The position numbers and the translations under genes are program-made. From Leifsonia virtsii (GTDB lineage Bacteria; Actinomycetota; Actinomycetes; Actinomycetales; Microbacteriaceae), in NCBI RefSeq assembly GCF_030433675.1, contig NZ_JAROCB010000001.1, forward strand, positions 369,333-433,332: DNA of 64,000 nt. Direction: 5' to 3'. Within the stretch, counting starts at the first letter, position 1; every line of letters begins with the position of its first letter. Below are positions 16,870 through 26,589 of the stretch, in pieces. Below the pieces are notes generated by a model. That model was given only the letters and a program-made list of their open reading frames with translations, was not told where the DNA came from and ran no database searches.

Positions 16870-19460
16870 GGGGCCGTCCCTTCCGCCGCCGGCAGCGTGA
16901 CCACCATGGTGAGCCCGCCGCCGGGGGTGTCCTCCGCCTCGAGCGTGCCGCCCATGCCCTCCACGAAGCCCTTCGACAGGGCGAGCCCCAGCCCGATCCC
17001 GGCGTCGTTGTCCGTGTCGGAGAGTCGCTGGAAGGGCGCGAACACCGCCTCGCGCCGCTCCGGCGGGATGCCGGGCCCCCGGTCGACGACGCGCAGCTGC
17101 ACCGTCCCGGCGAAGGCGCTCGCCGCGAGGACCGGCGGGGTGTCGGCCGGGCTGTAGCGCAGGGCGTTGCCGAGCAGGTTCACCAGGACGCGCTGCAGCA
17201 GCACGGCGTCGGCGCGCAGCGGCGGCAGGTCGGGGGAGAGGTCGAGCTCGACGTCGCCCGGTCCGACGCCGAGCTCGTCGAGCGCGGGCAGCACGACGTC
17301 GTCGAGCTCGGTCGCGGCGAGCGAGACGCCGAGCACCCCGGCCTGCACGCGGCTGGCGTCGAGCAGGTCGGTGACCAGGGAGGCGAGGCCGCGGAGGCTG
17401 TCCTCTGCCGTCTCCAGCAGCTCCTCCCGGTCGTCCTCGTCGAGGGCGAGGTCCGCCTGGCGCAGCGTGGTCACCGCCGCCGTCGCGGCGGCGAGCGGGC
17501 GGCGCAGGTCGTGGCCGACCGCCGCGAGGAGGGCGCTGCGCACCCGGTCGGCCTCGGCGAGCGGCGCGAGTTCGGCCGCGGTCGCGGTGAGGGCCCGGTG
17601 CTCGATGGCCGCCTCCAGCTGGGCGACGATCGCCGACAGGAGGCGCCGGTCGCCGGCCTCCAGGTCGCGTCCCCGCAGTTCCAGCACGGTGCGGGATCCC
17701 GCCGCTGGGTTGGCCTCGGCGCCGCGGACGGTGAGCGGGACGGTGAGCACGGGCTCGGTGGCGGCGGTTCCGGAAGGCGCCGCCGCAGACCCGGCATCCG
17801 ACCCCTCGGCGCCCGTCCCCTCCGCCGCGCCGACATCCGACGCGATGACCTCGCGGCCGCCGTCCGGACCGGTCGTGACCAGCTCGACGGCGGTCAGCCC
17901 GAACGCCTCCCGAGTGCGCTCGACGAGCGCCTGAACCGCGTCCTCGCCCCGGATGACGCCTCCGGCGACCGTGGCGAGCAGCTCCGCCTCCGCGGCGGCG
18001 CGCTGGGCGGAACGGGAGCGGCGGGCCGCCTGGTCGACCACCAGGCTGACGAGCGCCGCGATGATGACGTAGAGGATCAGGGCGAGCAGGTGCAGCGGCT
18101 CGCCGACCGTGATCGTGTACAGCGGATCCACGAAGAAGAAGTCGAGCGTCAGGCCGGACAGCAGCGCGGCGAACAGCGCAGGCCAGATCCCGCCGACGAG
18201 CGCCACGACGACGACGAGCAGCTGGTAGCTGAGCACGTCGGCCGTCATCGACTCGTGCGAGCGGGAGCTGGTCAGCAGCAGGGTCAGCAGCGGTCCGCCG
18301 ACCAGTGCAAGCAGGAAGCCGTAGACGCGGCGCCGCACAGTCAGGCCGCCCTTGGGCCGGGGGAGCGAGAAGCGGCCGCCGGCGCGCGCGTGCGACACGA
18401 TGTGCACGTCGATGTCGCCGGACTCCCGGATGACGGTCGCGCCGATCCCGGGGCCGGTCAGCAGCGCCGACAGCCGGCTGCGTCGCGAGACCCCGATCAC
18501 CAGCTGCGTGGCGCTCTCGCCGCGGGCGAACTCGACGAGCGCGCGCGGGATGTCGTCCCCGACGACCTGGTGGTACGTGCCACCCAGCTGCTCCGCCAGG
18601 GCGCGCTGCCGGGCGAGGATGCCGGGTGCCGCGTCCCGCAGGCCGTCCTGGCTGGTGACGTGCACGGCGAGCAGGTCGCCGCCGGCGCTCCGGGCGGCGA
18701 TGCGCGCGCCACGGCGCAGCAGCGTCTCGCCCTCCGGGCCGCCGGTCAGCGCCACGACGACGCGCTCCCGCGCCTCCCAGGTGCCGGCGATGCCGTGCTC
18801 GGCGCGGTACTGCTGCAGCGCGTTGTCGACCTCGTCGGCGAGCCACAGCAGTGCCAGCTCGCGCAGCGCGGTCAGGTTGCCGAGCCGGAAGTAGTTCGAG
18901 AGGGCGGCATCCACCCGTCCGGCGGGGTAGACGACGCCCTCGGCGAGCCGGTCGCGCAGTGCCTGCGGGGCGAGGTCGACCAGCTCGATGCGGTCGGCAC
19001 GGCGCAGCACGGCGTCGGGGATGGTCTCCCGCTGCGGCACGCCGGTGATCTGCTCCACGACGTCGTTCAGCGATTCGATGTGCTGGATGTTGACGGTCGA
19101 GATCACGTCGATGCCCGCGTCCAGCAGCGCGTCGACGTCCTGCCAGCGCTTCTCGTGCTCGGAGCCGGGGGCGTTGGTGTGCGCCAGCTCGTCGACCAGC
19201 GCGAGCGCCGGGGCTCGGCGCAGCACGGCGTCCAGGTCGAGCTCGGTCAGCGTGACCCCGCGGTGCTCGACCGTGCGCCGGGGGATGAGCTCGAACCCGT
19301 CCAGCAGCGCCGCCGTCGCGGTGCGGCCGTGCGTCTCGACCAGGGCGACGACGACGTCGGTGCCCTGACGGCGCAGCCGCTCGCCCTCCTCGAGCATGGC
19401 GAACGTCTTGCCAACGCCCGGTGCCGCGCCGAGCATCACCCGCAGGCGACCCCGAGCCAT
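16866..19460 (-). CDS. kdpD: KdpD-type sensor histidine kinase
   Basis: 864 aa. Domain order: N-terminal KdpD ATP-binding domain with Walker A 'GAAPGVGKT' (11-19), a universal-stress-like domain (about 240-360), four close membrane helices (about 390-490), a GAF-like region, then the HisKA box 'AAVGHDLRRPLAAA' with the phosphohistidine, and HATPase boxes 'NLLGNALRYSP', 'RGPGIPPERR' and 'GIGLGLALSKGF'. This is the full-length architecture that senses K+ limitation. The gene follows ppgK closely rather than kdpABC. Confidence 0.93.
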   Translation of the reverse strand: MARGRLRVMLGAAPGVGKTFAMLEEGERLRRQGTDVVVALVETHGRTATAALLDGFELIPRRTVEHRGVTLTELDLDAVLRRAPALALVDELAHTNAPGSEHEKRWQDVDALLDAGIDVISTVNIQHIESLNDVVEQITGVPQRETIPDAVLRRADRIELVDLAPQALRDRLAEGVVYPAGRVDAALSNYFRLGNLTALRELALLWLADEVDNALQQYRAEHGIAGTWEARERVVVALTGGPEGETLLRRGARIAARSAGGDLLAVHVTSQDGLRDAAPGILARQRALAEQLGGTYHQVVGDDIPRALVEFARGESATQLVIGVSRRSRLSALLTGPGIGATVIRESGDIDVHIVSHARAGGRFSLPRPKGGLTVRRRVYGFLLALVGGPLLTLLLTSSRSHESMTADVLSYQLLVVVVALVGGIWPALFAALLSGLTLDFFFVDPLYTITVGEPLHLLALILYVIIAALVSLVVDQAARRSRSAQRAAAEAELLATVAGGVIRGEDAVQALVERTREAFGLTAVELVTTGPDGGREVIASDVGAAEGTGAEGSDAGSAAAPSGTAATEPVLTVPLTVRGAEANPAAGSRTVLELRGRDLEAGDRRLLSAIVAQLEAAIEHRALTATAAELAPLAEADRVRSALLAAVGHDLRRPLAAATAAVTTLRQADLALDEDDREELLETAEDSLRGLASLVTDLLDASRVQAGVLGVSLAATELDDVVLPALDELGVGPGDVELDLSPDLPPLRADAVLLQRVLVNLLGNALRYSPADTPPVLAASAFAGTVQLRVVDRGPGIPPERREAVFAPFQRLSDTDNDAGIGLGLALSKGFVEGMGGTLEAEDTPGGGLTMVVTLPAAEGTAP

Positions 19461-19465
19461 GCCCG

Positions 19466-20299
19466 TTACGCCGGCGTCGGCGCGGGGGCGTCGTCCGGCG
19501 TCGCCACCTCGCCGCTGCGGCCGCGCTCACCGCGATCGCGTCGCTCGCCACGCACGGCGAGGGCGGCCGCGCCGAGGATCCCGGCGTTGTTGCGGTGCAC
19601 CGCGGGCACGATCGGGGTCTTCAGCTTCAGCAGCGGCAGGAACTCCTGGTAGTTCTTCGACACCCCGCCGCCGACGATGAAGAGGTCGGGAGTGAACAGG
19701 AACTCGACCGTCGAGTAGTACTTCTGCAGGCGCTTCGCCCACTTCTCCCAGCTGAGGTCGTCGCGCTCCTTCGCCGAGTAGGCGGCGCGCGACTCGGCGT
19801 CGTGCCCGTCGATTTCCAGGTGGCCGAGCTCGGCGTTCGGGATGAGGATGCCGTCGTAGATGAGCGCCGACCCGATCCCGGTGCCGAGCGTGGTCATGAT
19901 GACCAGGCCGTCCTTGCCCTTGGCGGCTCCGAAGCGCGTCTCCGCGTAGCCGGCGGCGTCGGCGTCGTTCACGAAGTGGATGTCGCGCTCGAGCGCCCGC
20001 TCGAACAGGTCCTCCGCGTGGAGGCCGATCCAGTCCTTCGCGACGTTCGCCGCCGAGAGGGTCACGCCGTGGCTGACGATGGCGGGGAAGCACACGCCGA
20101 CGGGCGCCTCCGGCTCCTCCTTGGCCAGCTGGTCGACGATCTCCTTCGTCGTCTCCACGATGTCGTCGGGCTTGCCGCCTGTGGGTGTCGGCAGCTTGAC
20201 CCGGTCGCTGACGAGCTCGCCGGTCGTCAGATCGACCAGAGCCCCCTTGATCCCCGTGCCGCCGATGTCGATGCCGATCGCGTGCTTCTGCGAAGTCAT
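19466..20299 (-). CDS. ppgK: Polyphosphate glucokinase (ROK family)
   Basis: 277 aa. Phosphorylates glucose with polyphosphate or ATP. Seen: N-terminal phosphate loop 'IGIDIGGTGIKGALVD', the catalytic region 'FVNDADAAGYAE', 'TLGTGIGSALI' and 'NAELGHLEIDG'. The C-terminal 30 residues are a charged, low-complexity tail. The ATG lies six nt after TAGATT (minus strand). It ends 5 bp before kdpD starts, so the three genes may share a transcript. Confidence 0.92.
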   Translation of the reverse strand: MTSQKHAIGIDIGGTGIKGALVDLTTGELVSDRVKLPTPTGGKPDDIVETTKEIVDQLAKEEPEAPVGVCFPAIVSHGVTLSAANVAKDWIGLHAEDLFERALERDIHFVNDADAAGYAETRFGAAKGKDGLVIMTTLGTGIGSALIYDGILIPNAELGHLEIDGHDAESRAAYSAKERDDLSWEKWAKRLQKYYSTVEFLFTPDLFIVGGGVSKNYQEFLPLLKLKTPIVPAVHRNNAGILGAAALAVRGERRDRGERGRSGEVATPDDAPAPTPA

Positions 20300-20367
20300 G
20301 TCTCGAATCTACCGCGCCGCGGCGGCGTGGGGTCGGCGCGGACCGTTAGGGGAGCGTGAGGATCCGC

Positions 20368-20970
20368 TCACGGCCGCGCGGTCGCCAGAGCCAGCGGGAG
20401 GAACACGTCGTCGACGAACGACTCGAGCAGCGCGTCGTCCGCGGGCTGCAGTCGCATCATCATCTCGTGGCGCACCAGCGTCAGCGGCAGGTCGGCGACC
20501 ACGGGGGAGAGCCGGGCGGGGTCGATCTCGCCTCGGGCGGCGGCTCGGTCGAGGATCTCCTGCAGCTGGTGCGGCTGCCCGTCGATGAGGCGTTCGCGGA
20601 GGCCGGCGATGCCTCCGTCGGACTCGGTGATGATGCCGGAGAACCGCAGCAGGAGCTCGGTGACGAGGCCCCGGCGCCTGGTGTTCATCTGCCGGAGCAG
20701 GTCGAGGGTGTCCTCGCGCAGACTGCCGTGGTCGGGGACCGCGATCGGGTCGGCGGCGAAGTGGTGGCGGATGGCGGCGAGGGCCAGGTCGCTGCGGCTG
20801 GCCCAGCGCCGGGCGAGGACGGGCCGGCTGGTCCCCGCCCGGGCCGCGACCGCCTCCATGGTGAGGCCGGCGTAGCCGTTCTCGTCGATCTCCTCCCAGG
20901 CCGCCTGCAGGAGGGCGTCTTCGAGCGCCGCGCCGCGCCGCCGCCGACCGGAGGTCTCTTTAGAGTCCAT
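20368..20970 (-). CDS. TetR/AcrR-family transcriptional repressor
   Basis: 200 aa. N-terminal helix-turn-helix (about 15-62, 'LTMEAVAARAGTSRPVLARRW') and a ligand-binding C-terminal domain that ends near 'DDVFLPLALATA'. Divergent to a DHA2-type efflux gene with 65 bp between starts, the classic local-repressor layout. TAAGAT lies six nt before the ATG, so the start appears leaderless. Confidence 0.9.
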   Translation of the reverse strand: MDSKETSGRRRRGAALEDALLQAAWEEIDENGYAGLTMEAVAARAGTSRPVLARRWASRSDLALAAIRHHFAADPIAVPDHGSLREDTLDLLRQMNTRRRGLVTELLLRFSGIITESDGGIAGLRERLIDGQPHQLQEILDRAAARGEIDPARLSPVVADLPLTLVRHEMMMRLQPADDALLESFVDDVFLPLALATARP

Positions 20971-21035
20971 TTGCGCATCTTATCGGATGGACGTATCGTC
21001 TCGTTAGATACATCTACGCATCTTAAGGAGATCCC
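20971..21035. promoter_or_regulatory. TetR/MFS divergent operator region
   Basis: A dyad GTATC-N9-GATAC (20993-21011, with flanking GA(C/T) and (A/G)TC also symmetrical) lies midway between the genes. The 9-mer CGCATCTTA occurs twice, at 20974-20982 and 21017-21025, beside the two starts. These are likely repressor sites. AAGGAG precedes the MFS ATG. Confidence 0.6.
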
Positions 21036-22466
21036 ATGACCGACAAGCTCGACCGGGCGGTGGTCCGCACGGCGACCGCGCTCGTGGTCGGCGCGCTCGC
21101 GGTGGTGTTCGACACCACCATCCTGAGCGTCGCGCTGCACACCCTGGCGACCGACCTGCACACGACGGTCGCGCAGATCCAGTGGGTGACCACCGGGTAC
21201 CTGCTCGCGCTCGCGGCGACCGTCCCGCTCTCCGCGTGGTGCCTCGCGCGCTTCGGGGGCAAGCGCGTGTGGATGGCGGCGCTGGCGATCTTCCTTGCCG
21301 GTTCCGTGCTCTCGGGTCTGGCCTGGAGCGCCGACGCCCTCATCGCCTTCCGCGTATTGCAGGGCGTCGGCGGCGGTCTCATGCTCCCGGTGATGACCAC
21401 GATGATCATGGAGGTCGCGGGCGGGAGGCAGCTCGGCCGGGTGTCCGCGATCGTCGGCCTCCCGGCGATGGCCGGGCCCGTGCTCGGGCCGGTGCTCGGC
21501 GGGGCGATCCTGGCGCTCGGCGACTGGCGCTGGGTGTTCTGGGTGAACATCCCGTTCGCGGTCGTAGGGCTCCTCCTGGCCTGGCGCATGCTGCCCTCCG
21601 ACCGCGGCCGCGACCCGAAGCGCCGGCTCGACATCGTCGGGGTGCTGCTGCTCATCCCCGGCCTCACCGGTCTGCTGCTCGGCCTGTCCGACTCGGTCCT
21701 CGACGGCGGCTTCGCCCGGCTGGACGCCTGGCTCCCGCTCGCCGCCGGGGCCGTGCTGATCGCGGCCTTCGTGCTCTGGGCGCTGCGCCGCCGCGACGCC
21801 GCCCTGGTGGATGTGCGCCTGCTGTCGGTCCGCTCGGTCTGGTCGGCCTCGGCGCTGCTGTTCCTGTCGAGCGTCGCGCTCTACGGCGCGATGCTGCTGC
21901 TGCCGCTGTTCTGGCAGCAGCAGCGGGGGACGGACGCGCTCGGCGCCGGACTGCTCCTCGTGCCCCAGGGCCTCGGCATGCTGGCCTGCCGTCCGCTGGT
22001 CGGGCGACTCATCGACCGTATCGGCGCGCGGTGGATCGCGGTGGTCGGCTTCGCGGTCGTCGCGGTCGCGACCATCCCGTTCGCCCTCGGCCCGACCTCG
22101 GCGGCCGACCCGTGGCTGCTGGTGACGCTGTTCGTGCGCGGGGTGGGGCTTGGCGCCGTGACGATGCCGCTGATGGTCGCGTCGTATCAGGGACTGACGG
22201 GGGAGCGGATCGCGCACTCCAGCATCCTGACCCGCACCGCGCAACAGCTCGGCGGCTCCTTCGGCACGGCGCTCTTCGCGGTGCTGCTGCAAGCCGCGGT
22301 GCAGGGCGGTGCGAGCCTGTCGTCGGCGTTCGACACCGCGTTCTGGGTGGCGACCGGCGCGACCGTGGTGGGGGTCGTGCTGTCGTTCGCGCTCCCGTCC
22401 CCGCGCCGCGAGACCGCTGCCGAGGCTGTGCCCGCACCGGTCGGGGCCGAGGTCAGGGAAGCGTGA
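21036..22466 (+). CDS. MFS drug efflux transporter, DHA2 (14-TM) family
   Basis: 476 aa. Family signs: '[14 protein letters not shown]' in helix 1, motif A-like '[10 protein letters not shown]', and antiporter motif C '[16 protein letters not shown]'. Exports drugs or toxic compounds with proton antiport, with the substrate unknown. Controlled by the divergent TetR gene. Its 3' end overlaps the convergent map gene by 14 bp. Confidence 0.9.
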   Translation: MTDKLDRAVVRTATALVVGALAVVFDTTILSVALHTLATDLHTTVAQIQWVTTGYLLALAATVPLSAWCLARFGGKRVWMAALAIFLAGSVLSGLAWSADALIAFRVLQGVGGGLMLPVMTTMIMEVAGGRQLGRVSAIVGLPAMAGPVLGPVLGGAILALGDWRWVFWVNIPFAVVGLLLAWRMLPSDRGRDPKRRLDIVGVLLLIPGLTGLLLGLSDSVLDGGFARLDAWLPLAAGAVLIAAFVLWALRRRDAALVDVRLLSVRSVWSASALLFLSSVALYGAMLLLPLFWQQQRGTDALGAGLLLVPQGLGMLACRPLVGRLIDRIGARWIAVVGFAVVAVATIPFALGPTSAADPWLLVTLFVRGVGLGAVTMPLMVASYQGLTGERIAHSSILTRTAQQLGGSFGTALFAVLLQAAVQGGASLSSAFDTAFWVATGATVVGVVLSFALPSPRRETAAEAVPAPVGAEVREA

Positions 22467-23319
22467 GGATCTCCGCGCCGCGCTCGGTCACGACCAGAGT
22501 GTGCTCGAACTGGGCCGTGAGGCTGCGGTCGCGGGTGACCACCGTCCAGTCGTCGGCCCACATCTCCCACTCGTGCGTGCCGAGGGTGAGCATCGGCTCG
22601 ATGGTGAACACCATCCCGGGCTCCATCACGTCGTCGTAGGCGGGCGCGGCGTCGTAGTGCGGGATGATCAGCCCGGAGTGGAAGGCCGCGCCGACGCCGT
22701 GGCCGGTGAAGTCGCGCACCACGCCGTAGCCGAACCGCTTCGCGTACGACTCGATCGCCCGGCCGATCACGTTCACTTGGCGGCCGGGCGCGACCGCCTT
22801 GATGCCGCGGGCGAGCGCTTCGCGGGTTCGGTCCACCAGCTGGGTCACCTCGTCGGAGGCGGTGCCGGCGATGAAGGTCTGGTTGCTGTCGCCGTGGAAG
22901 CCGTTCTTGTACGCGGTGATGTCGATGTTGACGATGTCGCCCTCCTCGATCACCGTGTCGTCGGGGATGCCGTGGCAGATGACCTCGTTGACCGAACTGC
23001 AGATCGACTTCGGGTAGCCGCGGTAGCCCAGGGTGGACGGATAGGCGTCGTTGGCGAGCAGGAACTCGTGCCCGATCACGTCCAGCTCCTCGGTCGTGAC
23101 GCCGGGCCGGACCGCCTCGCCCACGAGCGCGATGGCCTGCGCGGCGATGCGGCCGGACTCGCGGATCAGCTCCACCTCGTCGGGCGTGTAGACGTCGCCG
23201 CGGGTGTACGGCGCGGGACCCGGACGCCCCACGTACTCGGGGCGGGGGATGCGGCTCGGCACCGGGCGCATCGGGCTGACGCGGCCCGGGACGAGGTGAC
23301 CGGCGGAATCCTTGGGCAT
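22453..23319 (-). CDS. map: Methionine aminopeptidase, type I
   Basis: 288 aa. Removes initiator Met. Metal ligands are visible in '[19 protein letters not shown]' (two Asp), 'FTGHGVG' (His), 'FTIEPML' (Glu) and '[11 protein letters not shown]' (Glu). An N-terminal extension of about 40 residues contains a Pro-rich 'PEYVGRPGP' segment, as in the actinobacterial MapA-B type. TAAGGT lies seven nt before the ATG. The divergent small gene starts only 12 bp away. Confidence 0.95.
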   Translation of the reverse strand: MPKDSAGHLVPGRVSPMRPVPSRIPRPEYVGRPGPAPYTRGDVYTPDEVELIRESGRIAAQAIALVGEAVRPGVTTEELDVIGHEFLLANDAYPSTLGYRGYPKSICSSVNEVICHGIPDDTVIEEGDIVNIDITAYKNGFHGDSNQTFIAGTASDEVTQLVDRTREALARGIKAVAPGRQVNVIGRAIESYAKRFGYGVVRDFTGHGVGAAFHSGLIIPHYDAAPAYDDVMEPGMVFTIEPMLTLGTHEWEMWADDWTVVTRDRSLTAQFEHTLVVTERGAEILTLP

Positions 23320-23331
23320 ACCATCAACCTT

Positions 23332-23541
23332 ATGACGAGCGACGAGTACGGCATCAAGCAGGACGCCGAGCACAAGTACTGGTACAACATGAAGACCGGC
23401 GAGGTCGAGCAGGGATTCCTGTCGCCCGCGCCGAACCGCGTCGGCCCGTTCGACACCCGCGACGAGGCCGAGCACGCCCTCGAGAAGCTCCGCGAGAACT
23501 CCGCCAAGTGGGCGGAGGAGGACGCCGAGGAGAACCGCTGA
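23332..23541 (+). CDS. Small SPOR-like protein beside map
   Basis: 69 aa, strongly charged, with '[15 protein letters not shown]' and '[16 protein letters not shown]'. It resembles the short SPOR-like proteins found next to map in many actinobacteria. Function unknown. TACCAT (23319-23324) lies seven nt upstream of the ATG. Its -10 lies over the map start codon. Confidence 0.82.
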   Translation: MTSDEYGIKQDAEHKYWYNMKTGEVEQGFLSPAPNRVGPFDTRDEAEHALEKLRENSAKWAEEDAEENR

Positions 23542-23546
23542 CCTCT

Positions 23547-23606
23547 CCTGGTTGACGCGACACGCCGCCCGGCGCTCACGCAGGGCGGCGTGTCGCGTCA
23601 ACCAGG
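23547..23606. terminator. Perfect 24-bp palindromic hairpin
   Basis: Arms 23547-23570 and 23583-23606 are exact reverse complements with a 12-nt loop. It lies between the convergent SPOR-like gene and panB, 5 nt from one stop and 3 nt from the other, so it probably terminates both. The stem is longer than an ordinary terminator and shares core sequence with 7992-8047. Confidence 0.75.
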
Positions 23607-23608
23607 CG

Positions 23609-24460
23609 TCAGAAGCTGTGCTCGTCGGTGGGGAAGGCGCCGGCCTGCACGTCGGCCTTGTAGGCGCGGGCGGCGTCGCCGAGGATCGTCTTCAGGTCGG
23701 CGTACTGCTTCACGAAGCGCGGGACGCGGCCCGTCGTCAGGCCGGCCCAGTCCGTCCAGACCAGCAGCTGGCCGTCGGTGTGGGGGCCCGCGCCGACACT
23801 GATCGTCGGGATGCGCAGCTCGGCGGTGACCCGCTTCGCCACCTCCGCGGGCACCATCTCCAGCACGACTGCGAACGCCCCGGCCTCCTCGACCGCGTGC
23901 GCGTCGGCGAGGAGCTCGTCGGCGGCCTCGCCGCGTCCCTGCACCAGGTGACCGCCGAGGCCGTGCTCGCTCTGCGGGGTGAAGCCGATGTGCGCCATGA
24001 CCGGGATGCCCGCGTCGACGATGCGCCGGATCTGCTCGGCGCTGCGGCGCCCGCCCTCCAGCTTGACCGCGTGCGCCCCGGTCTCCTTCATGAAGCGGAC
24101 CGCGGTGTGCAGAGCCTCCAGCGGACCGGTCTCGTACGAGCCGAACGGCATGTCGGCGACGACGAACGCGCGCTTCACGGCCTTCGCGACCGCGCGGGTC
24201 AGCGGGATGAGGTCGTCGATCGTGACCGGGAGCGTCGTGTCGTAGCCGAGGACGTTGTTGCCGGCCGAGTCGCCGACGAGCAGGAAGTCGATCCCGGCCT
24301 CGTCGAATATCTGCGCGGTCAGCATGTCGTAGCTGGTCAGCCCGGTGAACGGAGCCCCCTCCTCCTTCGCCGCCTGGAAGTGGCGGGTCCGCACCCGCTT
24401 CAGCGCCTGCATCGACGACGTCGTGGGATGGACGGAGGGCACCGGTGACTGCTCACTCAT
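23609..24460 (-). CDS. panB: 3-methyl-2-oxobutanoate hydroxymethyltransferase
   Basis: 283 aa. First step of pantothenate synthesis (ketopantoate formation). Seen: '[19 protein letters not shown]', the Mg-binding '[21 protein letters not shown]' region, '[10 protein letters not shown]' and '[14 protein letters not shown]'. Normal length. TAGACT is seven nt before the ATG. No panC or panD nearby. Confidence 0.95.
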   Translation of the reverse strand: MSEQSPVPSVHPTTSSMQALKRVRTRHFQAAKEEGAPFTGLTSYDMLTAQIFDEAGIDFLLVGDSAGNNVLGYDTTLPVTIDDLIPLTRAVAKAVKRAFVVADMPFGSYETGPLEALHTAVRFMKETGAHAVKLEGGRRSAEQIRRIVDAGIPVMAHIGFTPQSEHGLGGHLVQGRGEAADELLADAHAVEEAGAFAVVLEMVPAEVAKRVTAELRIPTISVGAGPHTDGQLLVWTDWAGLTTGRVPRFVKQYADLKTILGDAARAYKADVQAGAFPTDEHSF

Positions 24461-24495
24461 GCGGCTCAGTCTAGTGACGGGTGGGACGGCGCGGC

Positions 24496-24882
24496 TCAGG
24501 CGGGGACCGGCTCGTACAGGCCGCGCTTCTTCGCCTCGGCGGCGAGACGCTTGTCGAAGGTGATGAGGGGGATGTCGTTGCCGACCGCGATGGCGAGGGC
24601 GCAGGCGTCGGGCATGCGAAGTGAATGTTCCGCCCGCACACGCGCCAGAATCAGCGCTTCGTTGCTGCTGAGCGTCTCCGGGACAACGCCGAAGCGGCGG
24701 AGGTCTTCGAATGCTTCCAGGCTGCGACCTCGCCGTTCGGGGCCGATGAGCGCCTCGGCCAGGTTCACGGGATGGACGAGGAAGCGGATGCCGAGCGAGA
24801 ACACCTCCGTCGCGGCGGCATGGCGGGCGTCTTCCGGATCGAGCAGGCCGATGAGCACGCCTGCGTCGACGGCGAATGTCAT
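24496..24882 (-). CDS. vapC: PIN-domain ribonuclease toxin (VapC family)
   Basis: 128 aa. The four acidic PIN residues fit D6, E43, D92 ('MPDACALA') and D110 ('LITFDKRL'). Probably an RNase toxin. Overlaps the upstream antitoxin-like gene by ATGA, so both are translated together. No target can be predicted. Confidence 0.85.
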   Translation of the reverse strand: MTFAVDAGVLIGLLDPEDARHAAATEVFSLGIRFLVHPVNLAEALIGPERRGRSLEAFEDLRRFGVVPETLSSNEALILARVRAEHSLRMPDACALAIAVGNDIPLITFDKRLAAEAKKRGLYEPVPA

Positions 24883-25139
24883 TCGGGGCAGCCTTCGCGG
24901 ATGGACTCGAGGCTCTCGGTGAACATCCCCCGGTAGCGGGCGCTCATCCGCTCGAGCTCGACGCGCCGATCATCGATCTCCCGGCTCCGCTGCTCCCGAA
25001 GGCGCCGCTCACCCTCTTCGATGAGATGCAGCAGGAGCTTGCCATCCGTCTCGTCCGACCATCTCTCTCGCGCCGTCTCCAGCGCGCGCACCACCGGCGG
25101 CGTGTGGGTGACCTGGGTTCGGAGCAACTGCGTGGGCAT
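24879..25139 (-). CDS. Putative antitoxin partner of VapC-like toxin
   Basis: 86 aa, charged, mainly helical, with a long Arg/Glu-rich segment ('[19 protein letters not shown]'). No ribbon-helix-helix motif is obvious, so the antitoxin role rests on position, size and overlap with vapC. TACACT six nt before the ATG. Confidence 0.6.
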   Translation of the reverse strand: MPTQLLRTQVTHTPPVVRALETARERWSDETDGKLLLHLIEEGERRLREQRSREIDDRRVELERMSARYRGMFTESLESIREGCPE

Positions 25140-25241
25140 GGACCGAGTGTATCACCCGACAGCGCGGTGTTGCACCGCCGTTTCGGGCCGTGCAACCACC
25201 CGCCAGCCACTAGTCTGGGAACGGCCGAGGAAAGGGGCAGG

Positions 25242-26579
25242 ATGGACAAGCAGCGCGACTTCGTTCTTCGCACGATCGAGGAGCGTGGCGTCAAGTTCGT
25301 GAGGCTCTGGTTCACGGATGTCGTCGGCACCCTGAAGTCCGTCGCGATCGCCCCGGCCGAGGTGGAGGGCGCCTTCAGCGAGGGGCTCGGCTTCGACGGC
25401 TCCGCCATCGAGGGTCTGACCCGCGCCTACGAGTCCGACCTGCTGGCGCTGCCCGACGCGACCACGTTCCAGATCCTGCCGTGGCGCGGCGAGATCGACC
25501 CGACCGCCCGCATGTTCTGCGACATCACGACCCCCGACGGCCAGCCCTCGGTGTCCGACCCGCGCAATGTGCTCAAGCGCACGCTCGAGAAGGCGGCCGA
25601 CCGCGGGTTCACGTTCTACACGCATCCCGAGATCGAGTTCTACCTGCTCAAGTCGTCGTCGTTCGGCGAGGAGGGGCCGGAGCCCGTCGACTCGGCCGGC
25701 TACTTCGACAACGTCCCGGGCGGCACGGCGCACGACTTCCGCCGCCGTTCGGTGCGCATGCTGGAAGACCTCGGCATCTCCGTCGAGTTCAGCCACCACG
25801 AGGCGGGCCCCGGCCAGAACGAGATCGACCTCCGCTACGCCGACGCCCTCACCACGGCCGACAACATCATGACCTTCCGCACGGTCATCAAGGAGGTCGC
25901 GATCGAGCAGGGCGTGTACGCCACGTTCATGCCGAAGCCGCTCTCCGGGCACCCGGGCTCCGGGATGCACACCCACATGTCCCTGTTCGAGGGCGACACC
26001 AACGCCTTCTTCGAGCCGGGGGCGCAGTACCAGCTGTCCAAGGTCGGCCGTCACTTCATCGCGGGCCTGCTCCGGCACGCTCCCGAGATCACCGCCGTGA
26101 CCAACCAGTTCGTCAACTCCTACAAGCGACTGTGGGGCGGCGACGAGGCCCCGAGCTTCGTCAGCTGGGGGCACAACAACCGCTCGGCGCTCGTTCGCGT
26201 TCCGCTGTACAAGCCGAGCAAGGGCCAGAGCTCGCGCGTCGAGTACCGCGCGATCGACTCGGCTGCGAACCCGTACCTCGCCTTCTCGCTCCTGCTCGCG
26301 GCGGGCCTGAAGGGCATCGAGGGGCAGTACGAGCTGCCGCCGGAGGCGGAGGACAACGTCTGGGCGCTGTCCGACGCCGAGCGCCGCGCCCTCGGCTACA
26401 GCCAGCTGCCGGCGAGCCTCGACCACGCCATCTCGCTGATGGAGGACTCGGAGCTCGTCGCCGAGACGCTGGGGGAGCAGGTCTTCAACTACGTCCTGCT
26501 CAACAAGCGCAAGGAGTGGGCGGAGTACCGCGCCCAGGTCACGCCGTACGAGCTGCGCACGAACCTCGAGATCCTCTGA
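25242..26579 (+). CDS. glnA2: Glutamine synthetase, GlnA2 type
   Basis: 445 aa, shorter than the GlnA of this window. Catalytic motifs: 'GLGFDGSAIEGLTR', 'HPEIEFYLL', 'EAGPGQNEIDL', 'GSGMHTHMSLF' and 'VEYRAIDSAANPYLAF'. The segment equivalent to the adenylylation loop reads 'GQYELPPEAEDNV', unlike the '[13 protein letters not shown]' of the other enzyme, so regulation by GlnE may differ. GAGGAAAGGGG gives a ribosome-binding site. glnE follows 10 nt later. Confidence 0.92.
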   Translation: MDKQRDFVLRTIEERGVKFVRLWFTDVVGTLKSVAIAPAEVEGAFSEGLGFDGSAIEGLTRAYESDLLALPDATTFQILPWRGEIDPTARMFCDITTPDGQPSVSDPRNVLKRTLEKAADRGFTFYTHPEIEFYLLKSSSFGEEGPEPVDSAGYFDNVPGGTAHDFRRRSVRMLEDLGISVEFSHHEAGPGQNEIDLRYADALTTADNIMTFRTVIKEVAIEQGVYATFMPKPLSGHPGSGMHTHMSLFEGDTNAFFEPGAQYQLSKVGRHFIAGLLRHAPEITAVTNQFVNSYKRLWGGDEAPSFVSWGHNNRSALVRVPLYKPSKGQSSRVEYRAIDSAANPYLAFSLLLAAGLKGIEGQYELPPEAEDNVWALSDAERRALGYSQLPASLDHAISLMEDSELVAETLGEQVFNYVLLNKRKEWAEYRAQVTPYELRTNLEIL

Positions 26580-26589
26580 CCTCTCCGCT

